Positions 1 through 8,294 of a stretch of DNA of 29,386 nt are shown piece after piece (position 1 is the first letter of the stretch; the number at the start of each line of letters is the position of its first letter). Below the pieces are notes generated by a model that had not been told where the DNA came from, made no database searches, and saw only the letters and a list, made by a program, of their open reading frames with translations. The position numbers were made by a program, and so were the translations under genes. The DNA lies in the NCBI GenBank assembly GCA_938008535.1, contig CALLKF010000189.1, forward strand, positions 1 through 29,386, read 5' to 3'. Source of the stretch: an uncultured Saprospirales bacterium (GTDB lineage Bacteria; Bacteroidota; Bacteroidia; Chitinophagales; JADIYW01).

Positions 1-134
1 AAAAATCAGAAAGCTTAGAGCAATTGCGAGCACTGCATTTAGGAGCGCAAATTAAAGTGATCAGTGTTTCAGAACCGATTCAGGGTATTGATACTCCTGA
101 AGATCTTAAACATTTTGAAATGAAATATAAATAA
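1..134 (+). CDS. kdsB: 3-deoxy-manno-octulosonate cytidylyltransferase, C-terminal end (partial)
   Basis: This is the 3' end of a gene that begins before the window, read in the frame that stops at TAA 132-134. The last ~43 residues include the stretch LEQLRALHLGAQIKVI followed by GIDTPEDL, which is the typical C-terminus of KdsB. That enzyme is the cytosolic CMP-Kdo synthetase, which activates Kdo with CTP for lipid A and LPS core assembly. It lies about 20-30 bp before pyrG on the same strand, so the two may be co-transcribed. That pairing would place a CTP-consuming enzyme beside the CTP-making one. Only the tail can be seen, so catalytic residues cannot be checked. Confidence 0.85.
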   Translation, partial: KSESLEQLRALHLGAQIKVISVSEPIQGIDTPEDLKHFEMKYK

Positions 135-162
135 ATACTCACAAAAAAATAAGGTGATGATG

Positions 163-1776
163 ATGAAAAAAAATAAAACAAATCAAAAATTTATCTTTGT
201 CACAGGCGGGGTTGTTTCGTCGATCGGAAAAGGTCTGACCGCAGCCAGCCTTGGATCACTTCTTGAGGCTCGTGGATTTAAGGTCACGCTGATGAAGTTT
301 GATCCTTATTTGAATGTTGATCCAGGAACAATGTCGCCATTTCAGCATGGTGAAGTTTATGTTACCGAAGATGGCGCAGAAACCGATTTGGACCTAGGGC
401 ATTACGAGCGTTTTTTAGGCGTACATACTTCGCAAGCTAATAACGTAACAACAGGAAAAATCTATCAAGAAGTTATCAATAGAGAGCGTCGTGGCGATTA
501 TCTCGGAAAAACGGTGCAAGTAATTCCACATATCACCGATGAAATAAAACGAAGAATGTTGCTTTTAGGCACTACCGACCAATATGATGTTATCCTAACT
601 GAAATCGGCGGTACTGTGGGCGATATAGAATCACTACCATTTATTGAAGCTATCCGTCAATTAAAATGGACATTGCCAAAATCAGACTATCTGGTCATTC
701 ATCTCACCTTAGTACCTTATTTAGCATCCGCAAAAGAATTAAAAACAAAACCAACGCAACACAGCGTAAAAGAATTACAGTCGTATGGTGTAAATCCACA
801 TATTATAGTTTGCCGAACTGAAATGCCTTTAGGTGATGATAGAAAACGGAAAATTGCTGAATTTTGTAACGTTGAGCGCAATTGTGTAATCGAAGCATTA
901 GATGCTGAAACGATTTACGATGTTCCTTTAAACTTAAAAAGAGAAAAATTAGACGAAATTGTACTAGAAAAATTTGGTTATAAAGATGTTCCAGATACAG
1001 ATTTAACCGAATGGAACGATTTTTTGCATCGTTATAAATTTCCAAAAAAAGAAATTACGATTGGTTTAATTGGAAAATATATTGAATTAAAAGACGCTTA
1101 TATTTCTATTTACGAATCGTTCGTACATGCTGGTGCAAAAAATGAATGTAAAGTAAATGTAGAGCGTATTCATTCTGAAGAAATCCATAAAAATAATGTA
1201 AAAGAAATGCTTGGACATTTAGATGGTATTTTTGTTGCACCTGGTTTTGGCACGCGTGGCATTGATGGTAAAATTATTGCCATTCAATATGCACGTGAAA
1301 ATAATATTCCGTTTTTTGGCGTATGCTTAGGTATGCAAATGGCAGTTATTGAATTTGCAAAAAACGTATTAAAACTAGAAGATGTAAATTCAACTGAAAT
1401 GAAGCAACATGCTTTAAATCCAGTGATTGATATGATGCAAGAACAAAAAACAATTGTAAATATGGGTGGCACTATGCGTTTAGGTGCCTATGCATGTACA
1501 TTGAAAGAAGGCACACAAGCACATAAAATTTATGGACAGTCACAAATATCTGAAAGACATAGACATAGATACGAATTCAACAACAAATACTTAAGCCAAT
1601 TTGAAGACAACGGCATGATTGCAAGTGGTATCAATCCTGATTCTGGTTTAGTGGAAATTATAGAAATTCCTTCACATAAATTTTTTGTTGGTGTGCAATT
1701 TCATCCAGAATTAAAAAGCACTATTTTAAAACCGCATCCTTTATTTTGTGGTTTTGTGAAAGCATGTTTGAGCTAA
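163..1776 (+). CDS. pyrG: CTP synthase (glutamine-hydrolysing)
   Basis: Cytosolic enzyme that aminates UTP to CTP using ATP and glutamine. About 537-540 residues, matching the usual ~540. The N-terminal synthetase domain opens with KFIFVTGGVVSSIGKGL, the ATP-binding loop. The C-terminal class I glutamine amidotransferase domain carries the nucleophile in GVCLGMQMA (Cys near residue 388) and the His-Glu pair in QFHPELKS. Four candidate starts run in tandem (GTG 154, ATG 157, 160 and 163). The AAGG at 151-154 best fits ATG 163, but Bacteroidota depend little on Shine-Dalgarno pairing, so 157 is equally possible. It follows kdsB. The sequence looks intact and orthodox. Confidence 0.98.
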   Translation: MKKNKTNQKFIFVTGGVVSSIGKGLTAASLGSLLEARGFKVTLMKFDPYLNVDPGTMSPFQHGEVYVTEDGAETDLDLGHYERFLGVHTSQANNVTTGKIYQEVINRERRGDYLGKTVQVIPHITDEIKRRMLLLGTTDQYDVILTEIGGTVGDIESLPFIEAIRQLKWTLPKSDYLVIHLTLVPYLASAKELKTKPTQHSVKELQSYGVNPHIIVCRTEMPLGDDRKRKIAEFCNVERNCVIEALDAETIYDVPLNLKREKLDEIVLEKFGYKDVPDTDLTEWNDFLHRYKFPKKEITIGLIGKYIELKDAYISIYESFVHAGAKNECKVNVERIHSEEIHKNNVKEMLGHLDGIFVAPGFGTRGIDGKIIAIQYARENNIPFFGVCLGMQMAVIEFAKNVLKLEDVNSTEMKQHALNPVIDMMQEQKTIVNMGGTMRLGAYACTLKEGTQAHKIYGQSQISERHRHRYEFNNKYLSQFEDNGMIASGINPDSGLVEIIEIPSHKFFVGVQFHPELKSTILKPHPLFCGFVKACLS

Positions 1777-1844
1777 AATATAGCTATCTGTGAATACTGT
1801 AAGTTTGCTATTAAATTGTGTAATAGTCACTGTTTGCATTGTGC

Positions 1845-1852
1845 TAATTTTG
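1845..1852 (+). promoter_or_regulatory. Candidate Bacteroidota -7 promoter box
   Basis: TAATTTTG matches TAnnTTTG. It would start transcription about 10-15 nt before the GTG start at 1872. No TTG -33 element is seen at the right spacing, so the promoter is weak or activator-dependent. Confidence 0.5.
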
Positions 1853-1868
1853 TGTAATTCAATTACAC
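1852..1868. promoter_or_regulatory. Operator-like palindrome over the transcription start
   Basis: GTGTAATT-C-AATTACAC is a perfect inverted repeat with 8-bp arms and one central base. It lies directly after the -7 box, where RNA polymerase would initiate. A third half-site, GTGTAAT, occurs at 1818-1824. The arrangement suggests a dimeric repressor site controlling the L,D-transpeptidase gene. The regulator is not identifiable. Confidence 0.4.
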
Positions 1869-1871
1869 ATC

Positions 1872-2756
1872 GTGAGAATTTTCTTTAGACAATATAACTT
1901 CAATTTTAAATCCTTAGTGCTATTTTCACTAAATGCAATGCTATTATTTTCGTTCATTTCTTGTGAAAACAGCATAGATAATACATCTGCAAACACAATA
2001 AATTCTGTTTCAAAACCTAAAATTGAAACTGAACAAAAACTCACAATTACTTATCATTTTGATTCAATTCCAAATGATAGTGCTTTAAAGGTTTTCAAAA
2101 ATAAATATTCTATTGAACAACAAAAAATCATTGCTGCAACCAACCGAATTGATCCAACAAGGTTTAGAACGAAAACAAAATTAGTAGTTCCAGATACATT
2201 ACTTGCTGATTTTATGCAGTATTCACCTTTTCCTACAACTTTAAACGTACCTGATTCTGTCACCAAATTTATAATAATTAACCAGCGAATTCAGTTATTT
2301 GCTGCTTATGATCATGGAAAATTAGCACAATTTGGTCCAGTTAGTACAGGTAGGAAAAAGAAACCAACACCAAATGGTCTTTTTTATACTAATTATAAAT
2401 CAAAGAAAAAAAGAAGCACTGTTGATGGCGACTGGATAATGCCTTGGTATTTTAATATTGCAAATAAAGATGGTATTGGAATGCATCAGTTTTTACTGCC
2501 TGGATATCCAGCTAGCCATTCTTGTATACGAATGTATGAAGAAAATGCAAAATGGATATTTGATTGGGCAAATCAATGGCAGGTTTCAAAAGATGGTAGT
2601 ACAGTTTTGAAAAAAGGGACACCAGTTTTAATTTTTGGAACTTATAATTTTGATCAAACGTCTGATTGGAAAAAATTGCCAGAAAATCCTTCTGCACTTA
2701 ATTTAACAGAACAAGAATTAGCAGAAATAAACGATGCGATTTTAAAAATTGAATAA
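1872..2756 (+). CDS. Lipoprotein L,D-transpeptidase (YkuD family)
   Basis: A 294-residue envelope protein. The first ~30 residues form a basic start, a hydrophobic stretch and the lipobox-like FSFISC (Cys 31), so it is probably lipid-anchored in the periplasm. The YkuD domain is in the C-terminal half. It has the STG and TPNG patterns near residues 158-169, then HQFLLP (His 205) and the active-site block SHSCIRM with His 216 and Cys 218. This family makes 3-3 peptidoglycan crosslinks or attaches proteins to peptidoglycan. The block usually reads SHGCIR; here Gly is Ser. The GTG start is required to keep the signal sequence, because the next Met lies inside it. Which substrate it uses cannot be told. 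Confidence 0.85.
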   Translation: MRIFFRQYNFNFKSLVLFSLNAMLLFSFISCENSIDNTSANTINSVSKPKIETEQKLTITYHFDSIPNDSALKVFKNKYSIEQQKIIAATNRIDPTRFRTKTKLVVPDTLLADFMQYSPFPTTLNVPDSVTKFIIINQRIQLFAAYDHGKLAQFGPVSTGRKKKPTPNGLFYTNYKSKKKRSTVDGDWIMPWYFNIANKDGIGMHQFLLPGYPASHSCIRMYEENAKWIFDWANQWQVSKDGSTVLKKGTPVLIFGTYNFDQTSDWKKLPENPSALNLTEQELAEINDAILKIE

Positions 2757-2832
2757 CGTTAAATGAAAATCGTAAATAATTTCTAATCTTTAATATTCTA
2801 TATTACAGTTTATATCAGTAAAAAAAACTTCT

Positions 2833-2840
2833 TATCTTTG
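2833..2840 (+). promoter_or_regulatory. Candidate -7 promoter box for the epimerase gene
   Basis: TATCTTTG fits TAnnTTTG exactly and ends 17 bp before the ATG at 2858. No convincing -33 TTG is present 19 bp upstream. Confidence 0.55.
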
Positions 2841-2857
2841 CACCTAAATTTTAAGAA

Positions 2858-3919
2858 ATGAATATTTGTGTTGTAACTGGTTCTGGCGGTTTAATTGGTA
2901 GTGAATCAGTAGCTTTTTTTGCTGATAAATTTGATTTAATTGTTGGTATCGACAATGACCTTCGCTCCTATTTTTTTGGCGCAGATGCGTCAACCTCATG
3001 GAACAGAACGAAATTGGAAGAAAAATACCAAAACTACAAACATTACAATATTGATATTCGCAACAACGAAGCATTAGAAAATATTTTCAAAGAATATGGT
3101 GAAGATATTAAACTCATCATACACACTGCAGCGCAACCATCACACGATTGGGCAGCCAAGGAACCATTTACCGATTTTACGGTAAATGCAAACGGAACAC
3201 TTAATATGCTGGAATACACACGTTTGCATTGCCAAAAAGCTGTATTCATTTTTACTTCAACGAATAAAGTATATGGTGACAATCCAAATTATTTACCATT
3301 GGTTGAATTAGAAACACGTTGGGAAATCGACCAAAATCATCCATATTACAAAGAAGGCATCGATGAATTTATGAGTATTGACCACACAAAACATTCCGTT
3401 TTTGGCGCATCTAAAGCTGCTGCAGATATTATGTGCCAAGAATATGGCAAATATTTCAACATGAACATTGGTATTTTCCGTGGTGGTTGCTTAACTGGTC
3501 CTAATCATAGCGGAACTATGTTGCATGGATTTTTGTCTTATTTGATGAAATGTGCAATTACTGGTACACAATACAATATTTTTGGCTACAAAGGCAAACA
3601 AGTTCGCGATAATATTCACAGTTTTGATTTAGTAAATATGTTCTGGCATTTTTACCAAAACCCTAAACAAGGTGAAGCGTACAATGCTGGTGGTGCACGC
3701 TTTTCTAATTGTTCTATGTTAGAAGGAATTGCATTATGCGAAGAAATTTCTGGCAATAAAATGAACTATAAATATGTAGAAACCAATAGAATTGGCGATC
3801 ATATCTGGTACGTTTCTGATGTCAATAAATTTAAAAATCATTATCCAAACTGGGAATTTAAATACGATTTAAAAACTACTATGACACAGATTCATGACAG
3901 CATGATTACTAGAGTTTAA
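2858..3919 (+). CDS. NAD-dependent sugar epimerase, CDP-paratose 2-epimerase-like (extended SDR)
   Basis: A 353-residue cytosolic Rossmann enzyme of the extended short-chain dehydrogenase group. The NAD-binding motif is GSGGLIG at residues 8-14. HTAAQPSHDWA (89-99), TSTNKVYGD (133-141) and GYKGKQVRDNIHS resemble the CDP-paratose/CDP-tyvelose 2-epimerase branch, which acts on nucleotide sugars for surface polysaccharide. The catalytic YxxxK motif reads FGASK (Phe 182, Lys 186), so the usual Tyr is Phe. From memory this also occurs in some relatives. No other glycan genes flank it, so the substrate is inferred from resemblance only. Confidence 0.8.
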   Translation: MNICVVTGSGGLIGSESVAFFADKFDLIVGIDNDLRSYFFGADASTSWNRTKLEEKYQNYKHYNIDIRNNEALENIFKEYGEDIKLIIHTAAQPSHDWAAKEPFTDFTVNANGTLNMLEYTRLHCQKAVFIFTSTNKVYGDNPNYLPLVELETRWEIDQNHPYYKEGIDEFMSIDHTKHSVFGASKAAADIMCQEYGKYFNMNIGIFRGGCLTGPNHSGTMLHGFLSYLMKCAITGTQYNIFGYKGKQVRDNIHSFDLVNMFWHFYQNPKQGEAYNAGGARFSNCSMLEGIALCEEISGNKMNYKYVETNRIGDHIWYVSDVNKFKNHYPNWEFKYDLKTTMTQIHDSMITRV

Positions 3920-4067
3920 TATTTACACTCTAATTGTTTCTTGACAAAAAGAGTCTATTATTCTACGAATTCTAATTCAGAAGTACCACATACTAAATGA
4001 ATGAAAAATTTCAATTTTGTTTGTATAACTTTAGATTGAAATAATTCCAACACCATAAACAAAAAAC

Positions 4068-4649
4068 ATGAGAAAAATAATAATTTTATTCAGTACACTT
4101 ACTATTCTTATAGCAATCAGTTGTAAAAAAAGAAGTACAACTCCAGATAATCCTGATGTAAATTCTAGTTTATTAGACAGCACTGTGATTACACCTACAG
4201 CATCATCAAGTAAACAAGCATCCATTGATGTAAATAAAGATGGAATGTCTGACTTTAGAATTTCTGCTACAAATGACAACGGAAGTTTAACCACCATTTT
4301 ATTAGCAGACAGATCGAATACACCTGTAAAATTTGTAATTGATGATACAGAAATTGGATATGCATTTGGAGAAAATGCATTAATTGATTCAACAGTAATT
4401 GTTCCTAAACCACCAAAACCTCATCTTCAATTTGGAAGCGAAGCTATTACTTCATTTAAGTCAGTATCTGCAAACCTTGGACATGCTGGCACTGGAGATT
4501 TTTTCGTAGCTTTTAAAATTGTAATTGATGATGAAAACCATTATGGATGGCTAAAATTAAATGTTTCTGCTGATGGAACAATATTAAAATTAAGATCACT
4601 TGGTTATAATATAAAACCAGAAGCTTCGTTGAAAGCTGGTGAATATTAA
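4068..4649 (+). CDS. Small lipoprotein with a calcium-loop-like motif, function unknown
   Basis: 193 residues. It starts with a typical lipoprotein signal ending ILIAISC (Cys 19), then a Ser/Thr/Pro-rich linker. Residues 54-62 read DVNKDGMSD, a DxNxDGxxD loop like those that bind calcium in EF-hand, dockerin or thrombospondin type 3 repeats. The C-terminal part (DDENHYGWLKLNV) resembles beta-sandwich segments seen in many Bacteroidota exported proteins. Probably surface- or periplasm-anchored. It sits alone between an epimerase and a bidirectional terminator. No family could be named. Confidence 0.75.
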   Translation: MRKIIILFSTLTILIAISCKKRSTTPDNPDVNSSLLDSTVITPTASSSKQASIDVNKDGMSDFRISATNDNGSLTTILLADRSNTPVKFVIDDTEIGYAFGENALIDSTVIVPKPPKPHLQFGSEAITSFKSVSANLGHAGTGDFFVAFKIVIDDENHYGWLKLNVSADGTILKLRSLGYNIKPEASLKAGEY

Positions 4650-4670
4650 TTGCAAAAAATGAAATACACA

Positions 4671-4699
4671 AAAGAGCCGTTTGTAAAAAACGGCTCTTT
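4671..4699. terminator. Bidirectional intrinsic terminator
   Basis: AAAGAGCCGTTT pairs perfectly with AAACGGCTCTTT around a 5-nt loop. A-runs on the left and T-runs on the right let it work on both strands. It separates the lipoprotein gene (plus) from the ABC ATPase gene (minus), whose stop codon directly abuts it. Confidence 0.9.
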
Positions 4700-5317
4700 T
4701 TATTTATATTCAGAAACAGCTATATTATCAGCGCAGAAACTATATTCATATTCTTGATTAGAGCCAATAATGACTAATCTATCTGTCGTATATTTTTCGA
4801 TTAACTGCAAATACCAATCAATTGCTTTTGAATCAAAATTTGAGGTTGGCTCATCTAATAATAACGTTTGCGATTCTGTTAAAAAAGCAAATGCTAATTT
4901 TAATCGTTGTCGCATACCTGACGAAAAATTTTTGATGTATTTTTTTTGATGTGGAACGAGTTCAGCAATTTCTAAAAATTGTTGTAATGAATCCACTTTC
5001 ATTTTTTTAAAGGACGAATGAAACGTATACATTTCTTCTAAATTAAAATCATCCAATAATGAAATATATGGTGCAGCAAATGCAATTTCTTTCGATGCTT
5101 GTTCTAAATCGGTAACGCGTTGATGAATAATTGAAAAATGAATTTCACCAGAAGTTGGCACCAAACCACCAGAAATTATTTTTAATAACGTGGATTTTCC
5201 GCTTCCATTTGGACCTACAATAGCATACTTTTTATTGGCTTCAAACTGATAATTTACTTGTTTGAAAATCCATTCAAAACCATAACGTTTACTGATATTT
5301 TCGAGTTGTATGTTCAT
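4700..5317 (-). CDS. ABC transporter ATP-binding protein
   Basis: 205-residue single nucleotide-binding domain. Walker A is GPNGSGKST (35-43), the signature is FSSGMRQ (131-137), and Walker B is LLLDEP (152-157). The H-loop position, normally His after the last beta strand, appears as IGSNQ, so the switch His is missing. The in-frame ORF runs 11 codons further upstream (to 5350), but those codons fall in repeat-like DNA. The ATG at 5317 begins the standard domain (MNIQLENISKRYG). It is the last gene of the lpx cluster, 44 bp after lpxA. No permease is in view, so the substrate is unknown. A role in envelope assembly is suggested only by position. Confidence 0.88.
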   Translation of the reverse strand: MNIQLENISKRYGFEWIFKQVNYQFEANKKYAIVGPNGSGKSTLLKIISGGLVPTSGEIHFSIIHQRVTDLEQASKEIAFAAPYISLLDDFNLEEMYTFHSSFKKMKVDSLQQFLEIAELVPHQKKYIKNFSSGMRQRLKLAFAFLTESQTLLLDEPTSNFDSKAIDWYLQLIEKYTTDRLVIIGSNQEYEYSFCADNIAVSEYK

Positions 5318-5361
5318 TTTTAATGATAAATGTTGAATGACATTAAACACTCAACATTATT
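5318..5361 (-). repeat. Degenerate 7-bp repeat tract between lpxA and the ABC gene
   Basis: Read on the minus strand, the gap begins with heptads such as AATGTTG, AGTGTTT and AATGTCA before degrading. AATGTTGA (5329-5336) and TCAACATT (5351-5358) could also pair as a hairpin. This is a weaker relative in style, not in sequence, of the heptad tracts at 11756-11790 and 25922-25949. Confidence 0.35.
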
Positions 5362-6129
5362 TCAATCAATTCCTTTAATAATTCCTCTTTCTGCGTTTTT
5401 AATAAAATCTAAAATAGTATCACGTACAGCAGATGGTTGAATTTCTTCTTCTACTTTTTGTACAGCTTGTGAAGTATTTAATCCATTTCCAAAAACAAAG
5501 CGATACACATCTTGTATCGTATGAATATCTTCTTTTGAAAAACCTGCACGTTTTAAACCTACTGCATTGATACCTGCATACTGAGCAGGATTTCGCATCA
5601 CCAAACAAAATGGTGGTACATCTTTTCCTATCATTGAGCCGCCGGAAATAAAACTATGCTTGCCTACTTTTGTAAACTGATGCGCGCCACTCATACCACC
5701 AAAATACACGAAATCATCAATCAAAATATGACCAGCTAAGTTGGTTGCGTTTGCTAAAATGCAGTTTTTGCCAATCACACAATCGTGAGCAACATGTACA
5801 TAAGCCATTAATAAGGTATTGTCACCAACTTTAGTGGTACCAGAGTTTGAAGTGCCACGATTTACAGTAGTACATTCACGAATCACTACATTATTTCCAA
5901 TTTCAACAATTGAATATTCACCTGCAAACTTTAAATCTTGTGGAATGGCACCAAGCACAGCACCTGGAAATATTGTACAATTGCTACCAATGCGTGTTCC
6001 AGGAAATATAGTAACATTTGGATGAATGATACAATTATCACCAATAATTACATCTTCGTAAATCGTAGAAAAATGTTCCACTTGAACGTTCTTTCCAAGT
6101 TGCGCTTTTGGATGTATATAATTATTCAA
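5362..6129 (-). CDS. lpxA: Acyl-ACP--UDP-N-acetylglucosamine O-acyltransferase
   Basis: First enzyme of lipid A synthesis. It transfers a 3-hydroxyacyl chain from ACP to UDP-GlcNAc in the cytosol. 255 residues, close to the usual ~260. The N-terminal two-thirds is a left-handed beta helix of hexapeptide repeats. The catalytic block VHVAHDC holds His 115, which aligns with E. coli His 125. GGMSGAHQF and the helical C-terminus (ending GIIKGID) are typical. It is transcribed after lpxC with a 126-bp gap that carries only simple repeats. Confidence 0.96.
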   Translation of the reverse strand: MNNYIHPKAQLGKNVQVEHFSTIYEDVIIGDNCIIHPNVTIFPGTRIGSNCTIFPGAVLGAIPQDLKFAGEYSIVEIGNNVVIRECTTVNRGTSNSGTTKVGDNTLLMAYVHVAHDCVIGKNCILANATNLAGHILIDDFVYFGGMSGAHQFTKVGKHSFISGGSMIGKDVPPFCLVMRNPAQYAGINAVGLKRAGFSKEDIHTIQDVYRFVFGNGLNTSQAVQKVEEEIQPSAVRDTILDFIKNAERGIIKGID

Positions 6130-6255
6130 TCAAAAAATATTTTGGTAAATATAGTGATTTTGATTTAAAGTGAAAGTGATGATGATAGTGAAAGTGATTA
6201 TAAAATAACACTAAATCAAAATCTGTGAAATCTGTGAGAAAATTTGAGAAATAGA

Positions 6256-7188
6256 TTAATACACAGTAGCTTTCGTTGTAGCTAAAATATAGTTTTCCAT
6301 TAAAAACTGTGCAAACTTTACGTTTGAAGTATGACCTGGTTTGTAGCAAATTAATTTTCCGTTGAAATACGTTTGCGTTAAAGCCAAATCGCCTATGACA
6401 TCTAATATTTTATGCCGCGCTGCTTCGTTATCAAAAGTTTGATACAATGGATTTAAAATTCCCATTTCTGGAATTGAATTAGCTGCTTGATGAAAAGTAT
6501 TTGCCAACCAATTGATTCTGTCTTTACTCAATGCTGCTTCTGAAAACACCAACGCATTGTTCAAATTTCCACCTTTAATTAAACCATTGTTATACAAAAA
6601 TTCAATTTCATGCAAAAAGCAAAATGTTTTGGCAGTGGCAATTTCATCTACATATTCAACAATATCATTCAACACAGCGTATTGATGTTTGATAAGTTTT
6701 GATGGAAAATCAATTAAGCAAGTAACAGAGAAATTATCGTGTGGTAAAAATATATATTCGGCATCTGTTTGTTCGTCTTTCCACTCAATCACATCGTGAA
6801 TAATAAAACGTCTTTTATGTAGATTTAATTCTAAAATATTGTCTTTCAAACTTTCGATAAAAAACTTAGAACTTCCATCTAAAATCGGTATTTCTTTATT
6901 ATCAATTTCTACCAATGCATTATCAATTTCTAACGCATAAAAAGCTGACAATAAATGTTCAATCGTAATTACTTCAGCATTATTTTTTTGAATAGTGGTG
7001 CTTCTATTGGTGTTGGAAACATTAGCTGCTTTTGCAGGAATATATAAAGTTGGATTAATATCGACTCTGCAAAATTGAATACCAAAATTTTCAGGTGCTG
7101 GTTTAATGGTAACATTTGCAGTTAAGCCAGTGTGCAAACCAACTCCAGAAAATTGGATAGGTTTGATGATTGTTTTTTGTATTAGCAT
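6256..7188 (-). CDS. lpxC: UDP-3-O-acyl-N-acetylglucosamine deacetylase, stand-alone
   Basis: Zinc enzyme and committed step of lipid A synthesis. 310 residues, the size of the free-standing proteobacterial enzyme. Zinc ligands are His 78 (in TIEHLLSA), His 259 and Asp 263 (HKILDVIGD). The general acid/base His 286 is in KPGHTSN. EIPILDGSS near residue 99 is also characteristic. In most Bacteroidota LpxC is the N-terminal half of an LpxC-FabZ fusion of about 460 residues. Here the protein stops after the deacetylase and no FabZ-like sequence follows before lpxA. It lies 69 bp after lpxD. Confidence 0.95.
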   Translation of the reverse strand: MLIQKTIIKPIQFSGVGLHTGLTANVTIKPAPENFGIQFCRVDINPTLYIPAKAANVSNTNRSTTIQKNNAEVITIEHLLSAFYALEIDNALVEIDNKEIPILDGSSKFFIESLKDNILELNLHKRRFIIHDVIEWKDEQTDAEYIFLPHDNFSVTCLIDFPSKLIKHQYAVLNDIVEYVDEIATAKTFCFLHEIEFLYNNGLIKGGNLNNALVFSEAALSKDRINWLANTFHQAANSIPEMGILNPLYQTFDNEAARHKILDVIGDLALTQTYFNGKLICYKPGHTSNVKFAQFLMENYILATTKATVY

Positions 7189-7257
7189 GTAAAAAATCTA
7201 CATTATAAAATTTACAAGTACCAAATATAATAAGAATATTTATGAATTGTGCTTACT

Positions 7258-8229
7258 TTATATGTTTTTTAGTTGATTTATGGTAGCTTCTAAATCACGG
7301 ATGCGTTTTTCCATTTCTGGCAATGATTTAAATACGATGCTCGATTTAAAATATTGCTTCATATCAAAAGCTGGTGTGCCGCACAACACCAATCCTTCTT
7401 TTTTAATGTTTTGCGCGATGGCACTTTGTGCATTAATTCTGGTAAATGGTGCTACGGAAATATGTCCGACAAATCCAACTTGTCCGCCAATCATGTTGTG
7501 ATGACCAATTTTGGTAGAACCAGAAATTCCAGTTTGTGCAGCAATCACGGTATGTTCGCCAATTTCCACGTTGTGTGCTACTTGTATCAAATTATCGAGC
7601 TTCACTCCTTTTCTGATAATAGTTGAACCCATGGTGGCTCTGTCGATACAAGTATTTGCGCCTATTTCGCAATTATCTTCTATCATTACATTTCCAAGTT
7701 GTGGAATTTTATGAAAAGAACCATCTGGAATTGGCGCGAAACCAAAACCATCGCTGCCGATGACTGCACCTGAATGTAGAATACAATTATTGCCAATTAC
7801 ACAATGTGAATTGATAGTAACATTTGGATAAATAATGCAATTGTCGCCAATGGTAACATGTTCGCCAATATAGACGAATGGATAAATATGTGCTTTTATG
7901 CCAATTTTTGCTGTTGGATGAATAAATGCTTTGTCAGAAATTTCTGTTGAAACTTCTGCATTAAAAATAGAAAGCACTTTTGAAAATGCAGAATAAGCAT
8001 CATCTACCAAAATAAAATTACCTTTCATGTTTTCATTATAGACATCGCTGCTAATAACGATACAGCCAGCATTGCTTGAATACACAAAATCGAGGTATTT
8101 GATATTGGCTAAGAAAGTGATATTGTTTTGTTGTGCGTCTTCAATCTTTGCAGGAAATTTAATAGCATGTTGTGCATCGCCAATTACTTTTCCATTGATC
8201 TTAGTTGCTATATCTTGAATGGTTTGCAC
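7258..8229 (-). CDS. lpxD: UDP-3-O-(3-hydroxyacyl)glucosamine N-acyltransferase
   Basis: Adds the second hydroxyacyl chain to the deacetylated UDP-sugar, after LpxC. 323 residues. The N-terminal uridine-binding domain (about 1-100) carries FPAKIEDAQQNNITFL. The left-handed beta helix spans about 103-280 with hexapeptides such as IGDNCIIYPNVTI. The catalytic His 219 is in VAHNVEIG. A C-terminal helix (PEMEKRIRDLEATINQLK) is as in known trimers. It sits between the HD gene and lpxC, all on the minus strand. Confidence 0.96.
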   Translation of the reverse strand: MQTIQDIATKINGKVIGDAQHAIKFPAKIEDAQQNNITFLANIKYLDFVYSSNAGCIVISSDVYNENMKGNFILVDDAYSAFSKVLSIFNAEVSTEISDKAFIHPTAKIGIKAHIYPFVYIGEHVTIGDNCIIYPNVTINSHCVIGNNCILHSGAVIGSDGFGFAPIPDGSFHKIPQLGNVMIEDNCEIGANTCIDRATMGSTIIRKGVKLDNLIQVAHNVEIGEHTVIAAQTGISGSTKIGHHNMIGGQVGFVGHISVAPFTRINAQSAIAQNIKKEGLVLCGTPAFDMKQYFKSSIVFKSLPEMEKRIRDLEATINQLKNI

Positions 8230-8294
8230 ACGATAAAAATACGAAAGTTATTATAAAAAGAAAGAAAGAAAAACGCTTAAAAATCTTATTTATC

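Noticed and set aside
803..1045. Antisense open frames inside pyrG, lpxA, lpxD and other genes
   Set aside because: They lie wholly within genes with strong family motifs and show no independent protein features.
4021..4033. Promoter box TAACTTTA before the small lipoprotein gene
   Set aside because: It lacks the final G of TAnnTTTG and has no -33 partner; too weak to list.
6122..6349. Possible small gene or FabZ remnant between lpxC and lpxA
   Set aside because: The frame overlaps the end of lpxC and reads through simple repeats; no FabZ motif is visible in any frame.
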